64,000 bases of DNA, taken from Lytechinus variegatus. Taxonomy: Eukaryota > Echinodermata > Echinoidea > Temnopleuroida > Toxopneustidae. The stretch spans positions 59,394,197 through 59,458,196 of the forward strand of contig NC_054741.1 in NCBI RefSeq assembly GCF_018143015.1, read 5' to 3'. Position numbers and translations under genes: made by a program. This document shows positions 1-12,000 of the stretch, piece by piece. The notes beneath the pieces are model-generated. The model searched no databases, was not told where the DNA came from, and worked only from the letters and a program-made list of their open reading frames with translations. Every line of letters begins with the position of its first letter. Within the stretch, counting starts at the first letter, position 1.

Positions 1-62
1 CAGACTTCATATGACTAATGGACTTAAGAGCCTGGAAAGGGAATTTTCTTATGATGAGAGGT
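1..62 (+). CDS. TMEM145-like: TMEM145-like exon a (partial at window edge)
   Basis: The frame starts at base 2 and ends in phase 1 at the strong donor GTAAGT (63-68). It encodes a segment ending LEREFSYDER, followed by Y completed across the splice, just before TM1. It corresponds to the FSADE region of human TMEM145 at the end of the N-terminal domain. A GTGTAA donor two bases earlier is possible, but it puts a stop in the next exon, so the GTAAGT site is preferred. Confidence 0.75.
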
Positions 63-3000
63 GTAAGTTGTTTTTAACATCCATTGAATAGTACCTTCTG
101 ACCAACTATCTTTTTTTTATTATTCTATGGGAACCATCCCTATTTTTGACAATGAGAAAGGTATTTCCTCAACTTAACAATCCCATGTTCCTATTTTTGC
201 ACAAATTTGTCAAGAAAAGTAATGAAATCAACGAAATTTATTATGTCTGAAATATAGGTATCATTAATCATTTGTCTTCATTTTTAGGTAGATATATGAA
301 AATGCTTTGAAAAATCTTTTTGGGGGGATTTATACTTTTTTTTATTATACTGCTATGAAAAATATATTTTTAGTTGCTGAAAATATGAAATGAATGTGAT
401 GAAAAGTAAATTCCAGTACATTCCAGATACTGTTTTTTTTTTCAGTATAAAACACAATCACAATAAACACATTCTCATGCAGAACTTATCTTAAGGGTCA
501 TTCATGAATTCATTGTAGATTGTTTTTTTCCTCTTCAGATTTGATGGTGACTGATCTTGGATTTTTGTTCTCATATCTTGGAATATTTCTAGTAGCAACC
601 GTCAACCATGGTATGTATCCTGTGATCTCTAAAACTTGTGTAATATAATCTTCTTTTTGGGGGGGGGGCCATGGTGGAAAAATGACATAATGTTAGTAAA
701 AAAATTATATCTTTAAAAGGTAATCTACTTATTTGGTTGAAAATTTGTTATTCTATCCAAATAAACTTGGATTTTTATTTTTCAGGAATAGCTTTGATAT
801 AAATATGTCTTTTATGCTGCACACCATTGAAGGTGGTTACCACAGGATTTGAATGTTTGCACCTGCATGTGATTCCCATTTTTAATTCTTAATATATAAA
901 GAGTTTTTTGACAATCATCTTCAGCTTGGTTCATGTTGGGTCATGTATGCGTATTTGAGTGACGATGGTCGGATTATTTTGGGAATATAAAGGTCAACGG
1001 TCAGAGAAGTCATTGTATACGAGTGCATGTACGTGAAAACTGCTTGTAATGTCATTGCAAAACTTAAAGAAACATTAGATAATTTGTGTTGAAGTCACAG
1101 TGTTTGGATCCGATTATGAGGTCAGTACTCACAGAGGACATGGTTTATTGCTACTCATTGTCACCATGTCTAGGTCCAATTGATAAGCAAGATTTGGTTC
1201 ATGATAAATACAACCTGATTATGAAAGTTCTTGAAAACTTTTAAGTTAAGTGCCGTGTAATATATTTCAAACCTGGCAATAACTACTCCAGGCATAATTC
1301 TTCAACTGCGTGCTCAATCCATCTAAATCTACATGTGTATTCAATGTCTGGTCCCTATTACATCAGAAAAGGTATCCTACATTCTGCGCATTGGACAAGT
1401 TCCAGGACATTCTCTTTCCAGCGACTATTGCTCTACTATCAATTCCACAAACTCAACTTCAACCCTGTATTTAACACTCAAATGATAAAAGTCTGGAGAT
1501 TTTGTGGCAAGAGCAAACGTCTTGTTGCAATTGGACCAGTAAACTGAATATTAAATAGAAAAAGGTCACGTTTCCATTATAAACGATTGTGTTGCAGTAA
1601 CTCTGTTCAGGAAGCACCTCCTCCATGTGACTTACAGACTGTTCTATCTTAGTCTTAGTCTTCAGCTGATTTCTTTACTACTCCACTGCATTGCCATGGG
1701 TTGCTTCTCCAATAATGGCATTAGTCTTCCCAGGTTGAACAATTCAGGTTTGTGGTGTTATATTATTCTTGTTTGGTTGATGTTCATGTTTGAATGAAAC
1801 ATCTGTAACTATCATTGTGATTATTATAATTATTATCATTGTTATGTTTATTTACAGTAATATCAGTGGTAATAGCCTTAGTAAAGTAGTGGTAGTATCA
1901 TTGTTCATATTGTTATAAATTGTTATGATAGTGAGAATAAAACATGTTCATATTACACATTGATTATGCAAAGAAAGAGACCTTAATAATGCTATTGTTT
2001 AGTATCACAGGAAAATAAAGATAATTTGTGTGATTTTTTTCTCAAGCAATATAATTATCTACATGTATCTGTGTATCTATCTATCTATTTATGTTTATCT
2101 ATCTCATTACAAGAATAGGCCAATGATATTTGTATTCATTAAGTCGTCATTCAAATCTTTCACAGACTACAATGATCATTTTCATGTGTCTATATCTATA
2201 AATGATTCATATCCTTTTATGAAAAACATAGTAACCCTCCACCTTAAAACCAACAATAGGTTGCCAGTGAAGGTTTCTGTAATTAGCCAAAATATTAAAT
2301 CTAAAAATAAGAAATTGACAAATATTTATCTCATCAAGTATCTCCTGTTTACTCATTCTGTTGAATTTGATTTTTTTTAAATAAGACTAAAAATAAGATA
2401 CAAGGGTTGATGTCAAAAAATTTCTTGGACTGAAAGCTAATGAAAATACATGTACATACATTGATGATTTATCAGTAAAAGGGTTATTCTTGCTGAGGCA
2501 TACCAAGTAAAATGTTATGTTTCAACATTTTCAGCTGACATGCTCCATGGCCTATCTAGTGTGATATTTGTAGCCCTCCTCTTCTTGGTTTCCAAAGGTT
2601 ATACAGTTACTAGGTGAGTGTTCAAAGTGTTGTTAACCCATGAAAACTTCACGCAACGCAGTGTAGAGATAGTATAGATAAAGACAAGCACCATTAGGCA
2701 GTTGGCTGGCATAGCAGTGGTATTCTAACCCGGACAGGGCTTCATAACACAAAGCTTAGCAATGAAATTTTTTTTACGATTGATTCCATTGACTACAATG
2801 TACAGTCAATTGTGAAATCAAACGTACGATCAGTTGCTAACCTTTGTGTTACGGAGCCGTAGAGGCATTTCTAAACTTGCTATCATTAGCAATAATGAAA
2901 ATATGTACAACATGGCATGCTCGATTAGCAGCCATTGCGGTACTGTAGCCCTCTTGTACCACCGACATAATTTCCAAAGTAACGTGCAAGTTTTTGGTAT

Positions 3001-6000
3001 AAAGATTCAACCATTTAGCTTAAACTCTATACCTAACTGCTTCCACACAGGGCCCGTATGAGTTTTAACGGTTCCATCCAGCTAGCAATCCTCTGTCTCT
3101 TGTATGCTGTATCCTACCTGATCTTCTCCGTCTATCAGACCATACTGTTGGACCCTAGAGATATCCTAGCCCAGTATAGTATTCAGGTTGCAGCTGGTTC
3201 AATTATTTGTCGCATTGCAGGTATTTCATGTATTTCGTTTGTGCTACTTTGCATAAGGGGATTGGGCATATAGGGATGTATAAGGGGATTTCTCTTTACT
3301 CTTTGGGAGGCTAGATAGCCCTCAGACCCAAGTATATTGTTCTCCTGGGGGGTTAATGAATTTTTTTTTCAATCTTGCTTTTGCAATAATTTTTTTTCTA
3401 TTCACTCTCAAACTTCTGGCTATGAGGTTGTCATTGCATATGACCTATTAGTACATGTACTTAATTAGATTTATTCAAATTCAGAAGACATAATTTACAA
3501 GAATATACAAACATGAGAAGACAGATATTACAAGAATAGAATAATGACAAAGAAAATAAGGGGAAGGATATGTAAAGCTAAGCCAATAAAGATCCCCGAC
3601 TTGATTAAAGTTGTGGGCGCGTTGTGGTCTAGTGGTTCTGACTCTCGCCTTTCAAGCAGAGGGTCGTGGGTTCAAATCCTAGCCATGGCGATCGTGTTTT
3701 CCTTCAGCAAGAAATTATCCACAATGTGCTGCACTCGACCCAGGGAGGTAAATGGGTACCGGCAGAAAGAAATTCCTCAAAAAGCTGTGCACACCAGGAT
3801 CGGTAGACCAGCTTAGCCAGAGTAATATAGGAGCACCTAGCAAAGTGGATACATGCGCTATACAAATCCTATATTATTTTGTTAAATTTATGAAAATATA
3901 CATGTAAATAGCATAGTAGAATCCATTAGTCAGGGTATTAATAATGTTTTGTATAACATGACCATGCATGTTTGGCTCTTCCCCATCATGCTTTGGCAAT
4001 TAGTGGAGAAGTAAAGCAGGTATCTAAACAAATATCCCATTTCTTCTACAGGTCTTGTTTGGACCCTTCGTGGGGTGTACTTCACTGTAAAACGTCATCG
4101 CAATAAGCTTGCCTTCTATCTACCCTTTGCTTGCTTCTCATTATGGTTCATGATTGAGCCTGTGGCTCTCATTCTCGCTATCTCATGTGTGTTTCCTAAA
4201 ATGGACAGGTACAGAAAGTTTGTTGTTATTCAACTATGTAAGATACTAATTACTATGTAATTGAGTGTTAGGGTGCTGTTGATACTGTAATTGTCACACT
4301 TACACACACTCACATAAATATATATATCTTTCTCCCAAATTATGTTAATTTCACAGGGACTTTTTGTCCAAAATCATCAATTTTATGACCTATTTAATCC
4401 CTGAAAGGTGGTGTTCCAATTAATACTTTCATATTTCCCAATTTTAATTCATGTATGTGAACAAATATTTCTTTAATAATCATCAAATATCTGTTCTTAA
4501 TGAAATCATTGTCTTCTCATTCACATTTTGTTTTCTTGCCTTTTATTTCTTTTTGTTTTCAATACCTTGATGAAGTTCACTGATCCTCAATGGTCTCCAG
4601 CTTCTGACAGCATTTCTTGGACATACCTACTTTCTCTTCCTAACAATGCCTGTAACACTCAACAAGAGTTTCCCATTTCATCTTCCAGTCTCAAAGGTCT
4701 GTTGTTCATAATATAAACATTATAAATTTGCTACTTTACTAGATTTCATATTATAAAATTATTTGTGAACATTCAGCCCAAAACCCACATTGGGTTCTCT
4801 ATAATTCTTCCCTTTGGGGTTAATAATAAATTTGTAGACAATTTACTTTAATATCTGAAACAGTACCAATGTAAAGGTTTCTCAAAATGGACATTTTCTT
4901 GATTAATATATTTATTCATTTATTTTTTAAAATTTTCTTTCTTTCTTTTTCTTTCTTTCTTTCTTTATTCATTTATTTGTTTGTTTATTCATTTATCTTC
5001 ATTTATTTGTTTGGGTCAAATCATTGTTGCTTTTAAACTGGATTGGTCACGGTTATTTTTATATTTTACTGCATTACACATTTCTTTGATATACCATTCC
5101 TGCTATTCCTATGGGTGTAATTTTACTGTCTACCAAACAAATTGAAACCCCTGCCCCTCTTCTCTTCTTTTAAGTACCTGAGTAATAGGTGAAAAAATAT
5201 GTGCACATCCATTTGGTTGAGTAGCTCCTCTCCTGATCAAGGATATTTTCTTTGCCATATTTTAACTGGACAAGCATGTTCAAGCATTTTATTCCTTCAT
5301 TAATTATGTGTGTCAATAATCATTTATCTTTTCCATTTATTTGAAGTGTGAGGGTTGAGATTTTTAGCTCATTTCAGCTTTTTTGCTTTTGATTTAAGCT
5401 TAATTTCAGCTAAGTTATTTAGTTTTCCACTGTATAAAAGTATGGGGGCTCTCTCAATCTTAGCTTTTTAAAATGCTCTCCAGGTTTTTCAGCCTTTTTG
5501 TTTTTAATTTGTGATCAGTCACACTCCTAATTCATTTTTTTTAATACCTATTAACAAAGTGTGTAAAATATTTGATGTGAAGTAATTGATTTTACTAGTT
5601 TTAGAAAGTAGCAAAGAGAATATCTCGTGTGAAACGAGGAATAAATGCCTGCAATTCTGCTTAAGTCTGTGGGGTACTTATATAAATATAATAATTAAGA
5701 GTAAAGAGAATTTCTTTTTTAGAATTTCTTCACTTTAACCTTTATCATATTTTGAACCAGTCATGCAGATATTTCTGAAATTTAGCATTTTGTGCAATTG
5801 AGTGTGCAAGCATAATAATAATTACAACTATTGCAGTTAGCACTAAACTTGCTTGGATCTGATCAATGTAAAGAGACGTGCCCGGCTCTTTTATGATTTT
5901 CATGATTTCAGGTTGGAGTCCTGCCTCCTTCCGAAGGTGTTGGGTCTCTCTATAAACCCTCCGAAGAACACTACGATGTATTCTCCAATGGTAGCCCTAA

Positions 6001-9000
6001 CTCGGCCAGAGGAGCAGTCAAATCTGTCAATGTAAATCATACACTAACAAGGAAAATAACTGTTTCGGCATAGCTAGACTCTTAGGCCCGTACTCTTAAG
6101 TCAGGTTTAACTTAGACCATGGTCTAACTGTGCTTAAATTATGGGAAGCCAAAAGTGTCAAAATTCTTATTAAGCTGTATGTTTCTTATGTTTACTGTGC
6201 TCTTTCCTGAATCATCGATGGTGAAGACAATCATCTATTTATACTTCCTACACCATCATGAATGATTTGAGAGCCAAATGAGGTGAAATATTATATCTCT
6301 ACTGTTATTGATTTATGTAACAATCGGCTATCCATACCTAAACCACAACTTTAAACCAGAGTTTAAGTTAAACCTGACTTCAAAATACGGGCCATAATGA
6401 TGTAGAAGAAGCAATGGCAGTGCTGAAGTTTGTAATTTCTCATGATCACTCTAAGGTTTTTGAGATTGTCTTTAAGAGCATCAACAAATGTGTGAGAGCC
6501 GATATTCGAACATGTGGGGGGGGGGGGTAAGGGTGCAGGAGCTCAGGTTCCATTTGCTCCAGCGACAATAGCTCCGCTCTAAATTCCACACACTTTTCAA
6601 ATGATCTACTTCAACCCTGGGTTTAACACTATATACCCTACCCTTAACCTAACATAAAACTATTGCAACTCTAGCCCTTCATCTTCTACGAAATTAATCC
6701 CAGAGCAAATGTCGCAGGAGCGATTATTGTGTCATTGTGGCTCGTTTCCCCTCAAAAATGTTTAAAACCATTATTTACGTATGTTAGTTGTTCCTCAAAA
6801 TATTCAAACTATCACCAAAAATTGTTAAATAGAAGTTGCCCTTCTGAGAATAATGTTCAGAATTAAAGTAATAGCTTGTTCAGCCCAATACATATTTATA
6901 TTGAAACTTGAGAAGTAAATAAAGAGTGCTCATTTTAAGCCTAAATGGAGTAAGTAGAAACAAAATTCCTATATGCATGTTTATGGTGCCACGAGCCTAA
7001 TTACATCAGGAGGGCTAAAGATATTTGTTCGACCCAACCCATTCAAATTTTTTTCAATTTGATATTGCTGATTGACAAAAGTGTATGAATATGATTCAAA
7101 ATCTAACACTGATTCCAGAAATGGTAACTACTGAACTTCCTTTGCCCAAATTGGGAAGATCAATGATTTGGAACTATTTTTTGACTGGCGAAAGAATGGG
7201 GGCTAGTTTACTGTTTCAGTTGATGAATTTGGTCCCATCATAGTTATCTTTATAAATGGCAATTTATTTTTTAAAATGGTCAGATATGGAATGTCAGATA
7301 TATATCCTATCCAAAGGTAGTAAACATTCGACCTGCTAATGTCACATTTTTTTATTATTAATTTATAACACACAAGTCTATGGGGAATGTTTTACGCGCG
7401 TGACACCTTATATGGTTGTCACTTTGATCCTCTCATTGATGAAGTCCACTGGTTTTATCATTTCATGTTTGCCATGTGTTCGTTCAGAAGCCCACTCCAA
7501 AATTAGAGTCTAGGATGTAACACTGCTGTGAACCCAGTTTATTATGCAACATTATTTAAAGCATAATTCACTGAATCAGACACATATCCATTGTATACAT
7601 ATACTGTTTTAAGTTGGGATTCCATGGCTAAGAAACTAGCTGCCACTTGATATGCTTCCAAGTTGTCTAATGCCCATTTGATTTCAGTCTGCATTGTCTA
7701 TATCACCATCTAGATGACTATACTTGGTAACAAACCATTTCTTATGCTTGAAAAAAAACAGGCACACAGGCTTGTGCCAGTCGTCTTTTGGCTCAATATT
7801 ACTGTGGATGGTGGAATTTCATAAGTCACAGTCCCCCCTTGGGATTTGGCAGCAATGGACTATTACAGTAATCTGTATCAATCGTACAATCATCTTTGTA
7901 TACTTCAAATAATCTCCGGCCTCCTCTCCATTCAAATGTAGTCTTGCTCTTCAGACCCTATCATACCACCCCCAGTCTTCCTTCATGAAGCGTCATTTGA
8001 TGAACAGAGAAGGCAGAGTGTCAATACTCGTGTTGCTTCAACGATGCTGACAAGACTAGCAATGCCCACCCCTCCCAAAGAATCTAAAAGTGAACGAGAC
8101 CATGTGAGTGAGCTAAATAATTCCCCCTAAGCAATATATGTAGTTTCTGTTGTTTTTTTCTTGTTATGGAAATGTTATGATTGTCAGTCTCAGTGTCATG
8201 TTAAAAATTATTTTTATCTCACTTTCATTCTTTGTTTTCTTTGTTCTCTGCTGATTGTCATATATGCATACTGTCTATCTAATTTTTCTTATTTTATTCA
8301 TTATTTGTGTACCAATTATTCCTTCTTTATATTTAAATTTCTTCCATGATTTATTTTTCATTATTCCTCTCCTGGTGTACGTTTATCTTTCTTTGTAGAT
8401 TAATCTCTAGCTTGCTTTTTGCACTTTATTATTTCATTATCATTATTACTATTATCATTATTATTATCATTGTTGTTGTTATTAGTATTATCATTATTAT
8501 TGTCAATACTATTATATTATCATGATTATTATTACTTGTAGTAGTATTTTTGTTTTGTGTTTTGTTGTTGCTACTTTTCTATTTGTTTATTTTGTATTTA
8601 TTTAGTACTGTGTTATTTTTCAAATTTATTTTTTCTTTGTATGTGTGTGTTTGGGTAGGGGGATTTGTCTATACCTCACTTATATCTATCTCATCTCATG
8701 TTACCTCTAGCTTCCAGTGACCAGCCCATCGGGTGGTTTCTCTGTCTTCTGTGCGATGGCTGAAACATGCAATCCACAACAGGTAACAGACATGTTGAAA
8801 ATAGAATCTATTTCATAGATTCACTTTATATTGCATTGTCTATTGTGGGCTAGCTGTACCACAGTGTGTGAAATATATGATTGACAAACAACTTACTTTT
8901 GTAGTTTCTCTCCTTTTAAAATGTTGTCATCCAGTAGAGTATGCAGGGGGGGGGGGTTCAGGTGCTCACCCCCCCTTCAATTTTTTTTTGGTTGTCAACA

Positions 9001-12000
9001 TATTTCATTTAGCCTGAAGCATCCCCCCCTTTAAAAAATCCTGCATACACTACAGTTGCCATCTTAATGTAAACGTTTGCAGTTTGTTCCTTATAGTAGT
9101 GTATGATGAGCTGACAAACCACTATTGATTCTTAGAAATCAAGTAGTTTGCATTTTGTATACAACCAGTCACCCACCCCCTGAAATAATTGATACTCTGG
9201 GTTCATGTTAATGCAAAAATATATGAAATATTTCTATAATCAATATAATTAACGCCAAAACTTAGAATATTTACAGTTGTATGCACTTACCCACGGATTC
9301 TCCAGAATATGCATTGCAAATCAGTGTCAGAGTCATATCAATTGCAACAAACAGCAAGGGATTATGTAATAAGTCTATCGGCTGGATCACTTAAATTCTA
9401 CTTTAATGTTCATAGTTGCCAAATTTTTTAGACAATAGTGAATATGAATTCTCATTTTGTATATCTGTGGTCCAAAGAAAATTCAATTTTTACAAAAAAG
9501 GCCCATTTTGATGATTTTATTATACTCTTTTGACCAATTTCTTATGAGCATGATTTGTAGCCATTTACAAGAGAGTATGTGCTGTTTATTTCTTGATCCT
9601 ACACCTTAATGCATCAACTAGGAGTTTTCATGTTCAAAGATTTTCTTCTAATATGATGATGCTTCCTTTATATAAAACCTGCAGTTTTGTGATAGTATCT
9701 TTTTAAAAAAATGTGTTCACAAAGGTTGCAAAGCTATGAAACTGTCCTTTTCCCTTTTTAATGGTTATGACATAATTTACCAATTTCATTCAGAAAAATT
9801 ATTGTGTATCAGAAGTTCAATATTAACCATTCGATTGTCTTTATGTTATCTCTAGAACATTGTTTTATGATTTTGTGTGCCTGGATCATAGAGTAAATAA
9901 ACTATGCGGTGTGGTTAAAAAAAACCCCTCTGGTTGGGTATTATATCTGGGCCCCGTCCTACAGAGAGTTACGATTGATCCAATCAATCATAACTATGGA
10001 AATCCATCAGTGTCACAATTTTTTTTTACAGGAAATTTGCAAAATGTCCTTTGTAACAAAGGAGATCACACGAAATTGTCAAGAAATCAATGATTTTATG
10101 GATATACATTCATATATATCTAGAATTTAAAAAAAATTAACATGTGCATTTTATATAATGACTTTGCTGGCTTTTCATAGTTGCGATTAATTGGATCAAT
10201 CGCAGCTCTTTGTAAGACAGGGCCCTGATTGATCCTGTAAACTTCAATATTTGTTAACATCGTACATCTGTCTCGATGGAATTTCCTTACCATGTGCATG
10301 CATATGACACTGGCACCGTAATACCATGGTCACATTTGTTCTACGGCGGCCGTACGGCGAGTCAAAAACAGCCGTTTTAACATTTTTGTACCAGCTAAAT
10401 ATAGGCGGTTTGCATAAAAATGAATAAAACGGCTGTTTTCGACTCGCCCTACGGCCGCCGTAGAGCAAATGTGACCATGGTATTAGTGATCAATAACACT
10501 GCACACAGTATATTTATTAATTATGTAGAATACATATCCATGTAGAAAAGAACAAATGTGATTGACATGCGCTGCAATGTCTTGATCATATTTCATCATG
10601 CTTAAGCCAGGAATTTGTTCATGAACAAACATCACGTAAACTTATTGACATATTGTAAAAGAATTAAATTGCATTTTATTTTTTTAAACATAACAAGCCG
10701 GTGTAGCTACCTGTGTAAATATGCACAACATTGATTTGTATTCCTAGTATAAATAATCTGAATGTATTATAAAAGTACAGAAAATTCTGTTTATTGAACT
10801 CAAAATGGTAATATCAATTCTGTACTATGTAGTCATTAACATTATCCAAACTGCACATGAAATATCAATTATTGACCTACAAGATATGTAATGATATTTT
10901 CAGGCACCTTTCCTTGTCATTAAAGTAGTTTTGACTGATTTTCAAGATTGAGGTCTGATATATGACATATATGGCATATAGAGCATGACCCCAGTAAGCC
11001 AAATCAGATTTCTAGTTATGGCATATACATATATATATCTAATTACATGCTGATGTAGTTGCATTTCATATGCCGTAAACTTTGATTTGATATGTGTATC
11101 CATATTTGTTTATGTCATAGGCTATTTATCAGATCAGAATACAGAAACCTACATTGTACCAGTGATGTATAGTACAATATTAGTATATTTCTGCATATTT
11201 GTTTTATTTGTTATATTCTACTCCCCTCCGTATGCTTTTGAAAAATCGATAACTTCTTTCAATGAGTAGATTGCCAAATGATCAGAAAATACAAATTTAG
11301 GACTCTTATCACAATTTATTTCTAGGTAAAGGATATACAGTAAAGCATAACATGTTGAATTTATGAAAAAATATCCCAACATTATTCATTAAACCGATTA
11401 TGTTAGGTGTTGGTAATTTGAAAGATATGAAAGCATAAATTCACACTTTGGTTTCTTTCCCCTATTGAATGGATGTAAAATGTATCATTTTCCCTGTTGT
11501 CAAAATATTTCTCGGATGTCATCCTTCAGAGATTGATTGAATGTTTTCCTGCACTAATCATCAATGTAATTGCATTGCATTCCTGGAAAAAATCTCATTA
11601 TCTTATTAAGTGAAATACCATATTGGAATTTGATAGATGACTACCAACTACTAATTGCATGATTATTTGGATTACTCTTTCTCTGAAATTTCTGTCCATC
11701 ATGATAAAATTTCATCTACCACACAAATTCCAATGAATCATTTTTAGTTTATCATCTCTTTTAATCATGTTCATGATAGGTCCATGATGTAATGTTATCA
11801 AGACTGATTCATGAAGTAAATCTTGCCCTCATGAATAAATATTAGGCCTACTTTTGCCATCATCGTGTGATATTTACGATCCAACAAAAGTGGGTAAATG
11901 GCCCTGTTTTCAATAAAGATTTTATTTATTATTACCTATAGTTGCCTTACAAGATGACACCCATCCTTCCATATGATGATAGCAATGATGATTTTGATGA

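Noticed and set aside
899-967. Possible TM2 exon of the TMEM145-like gene, with WVMYAYLSDDG
   Set aside because: The phase fits, but it gives only about 23 residues, the donor GTCGGA is poor and the family's hydrophobic helix is missing.
3544-3816. 90-residue open frame
   Set aside because: It crosses a SINE and an intron of the TMEM145-like gene.
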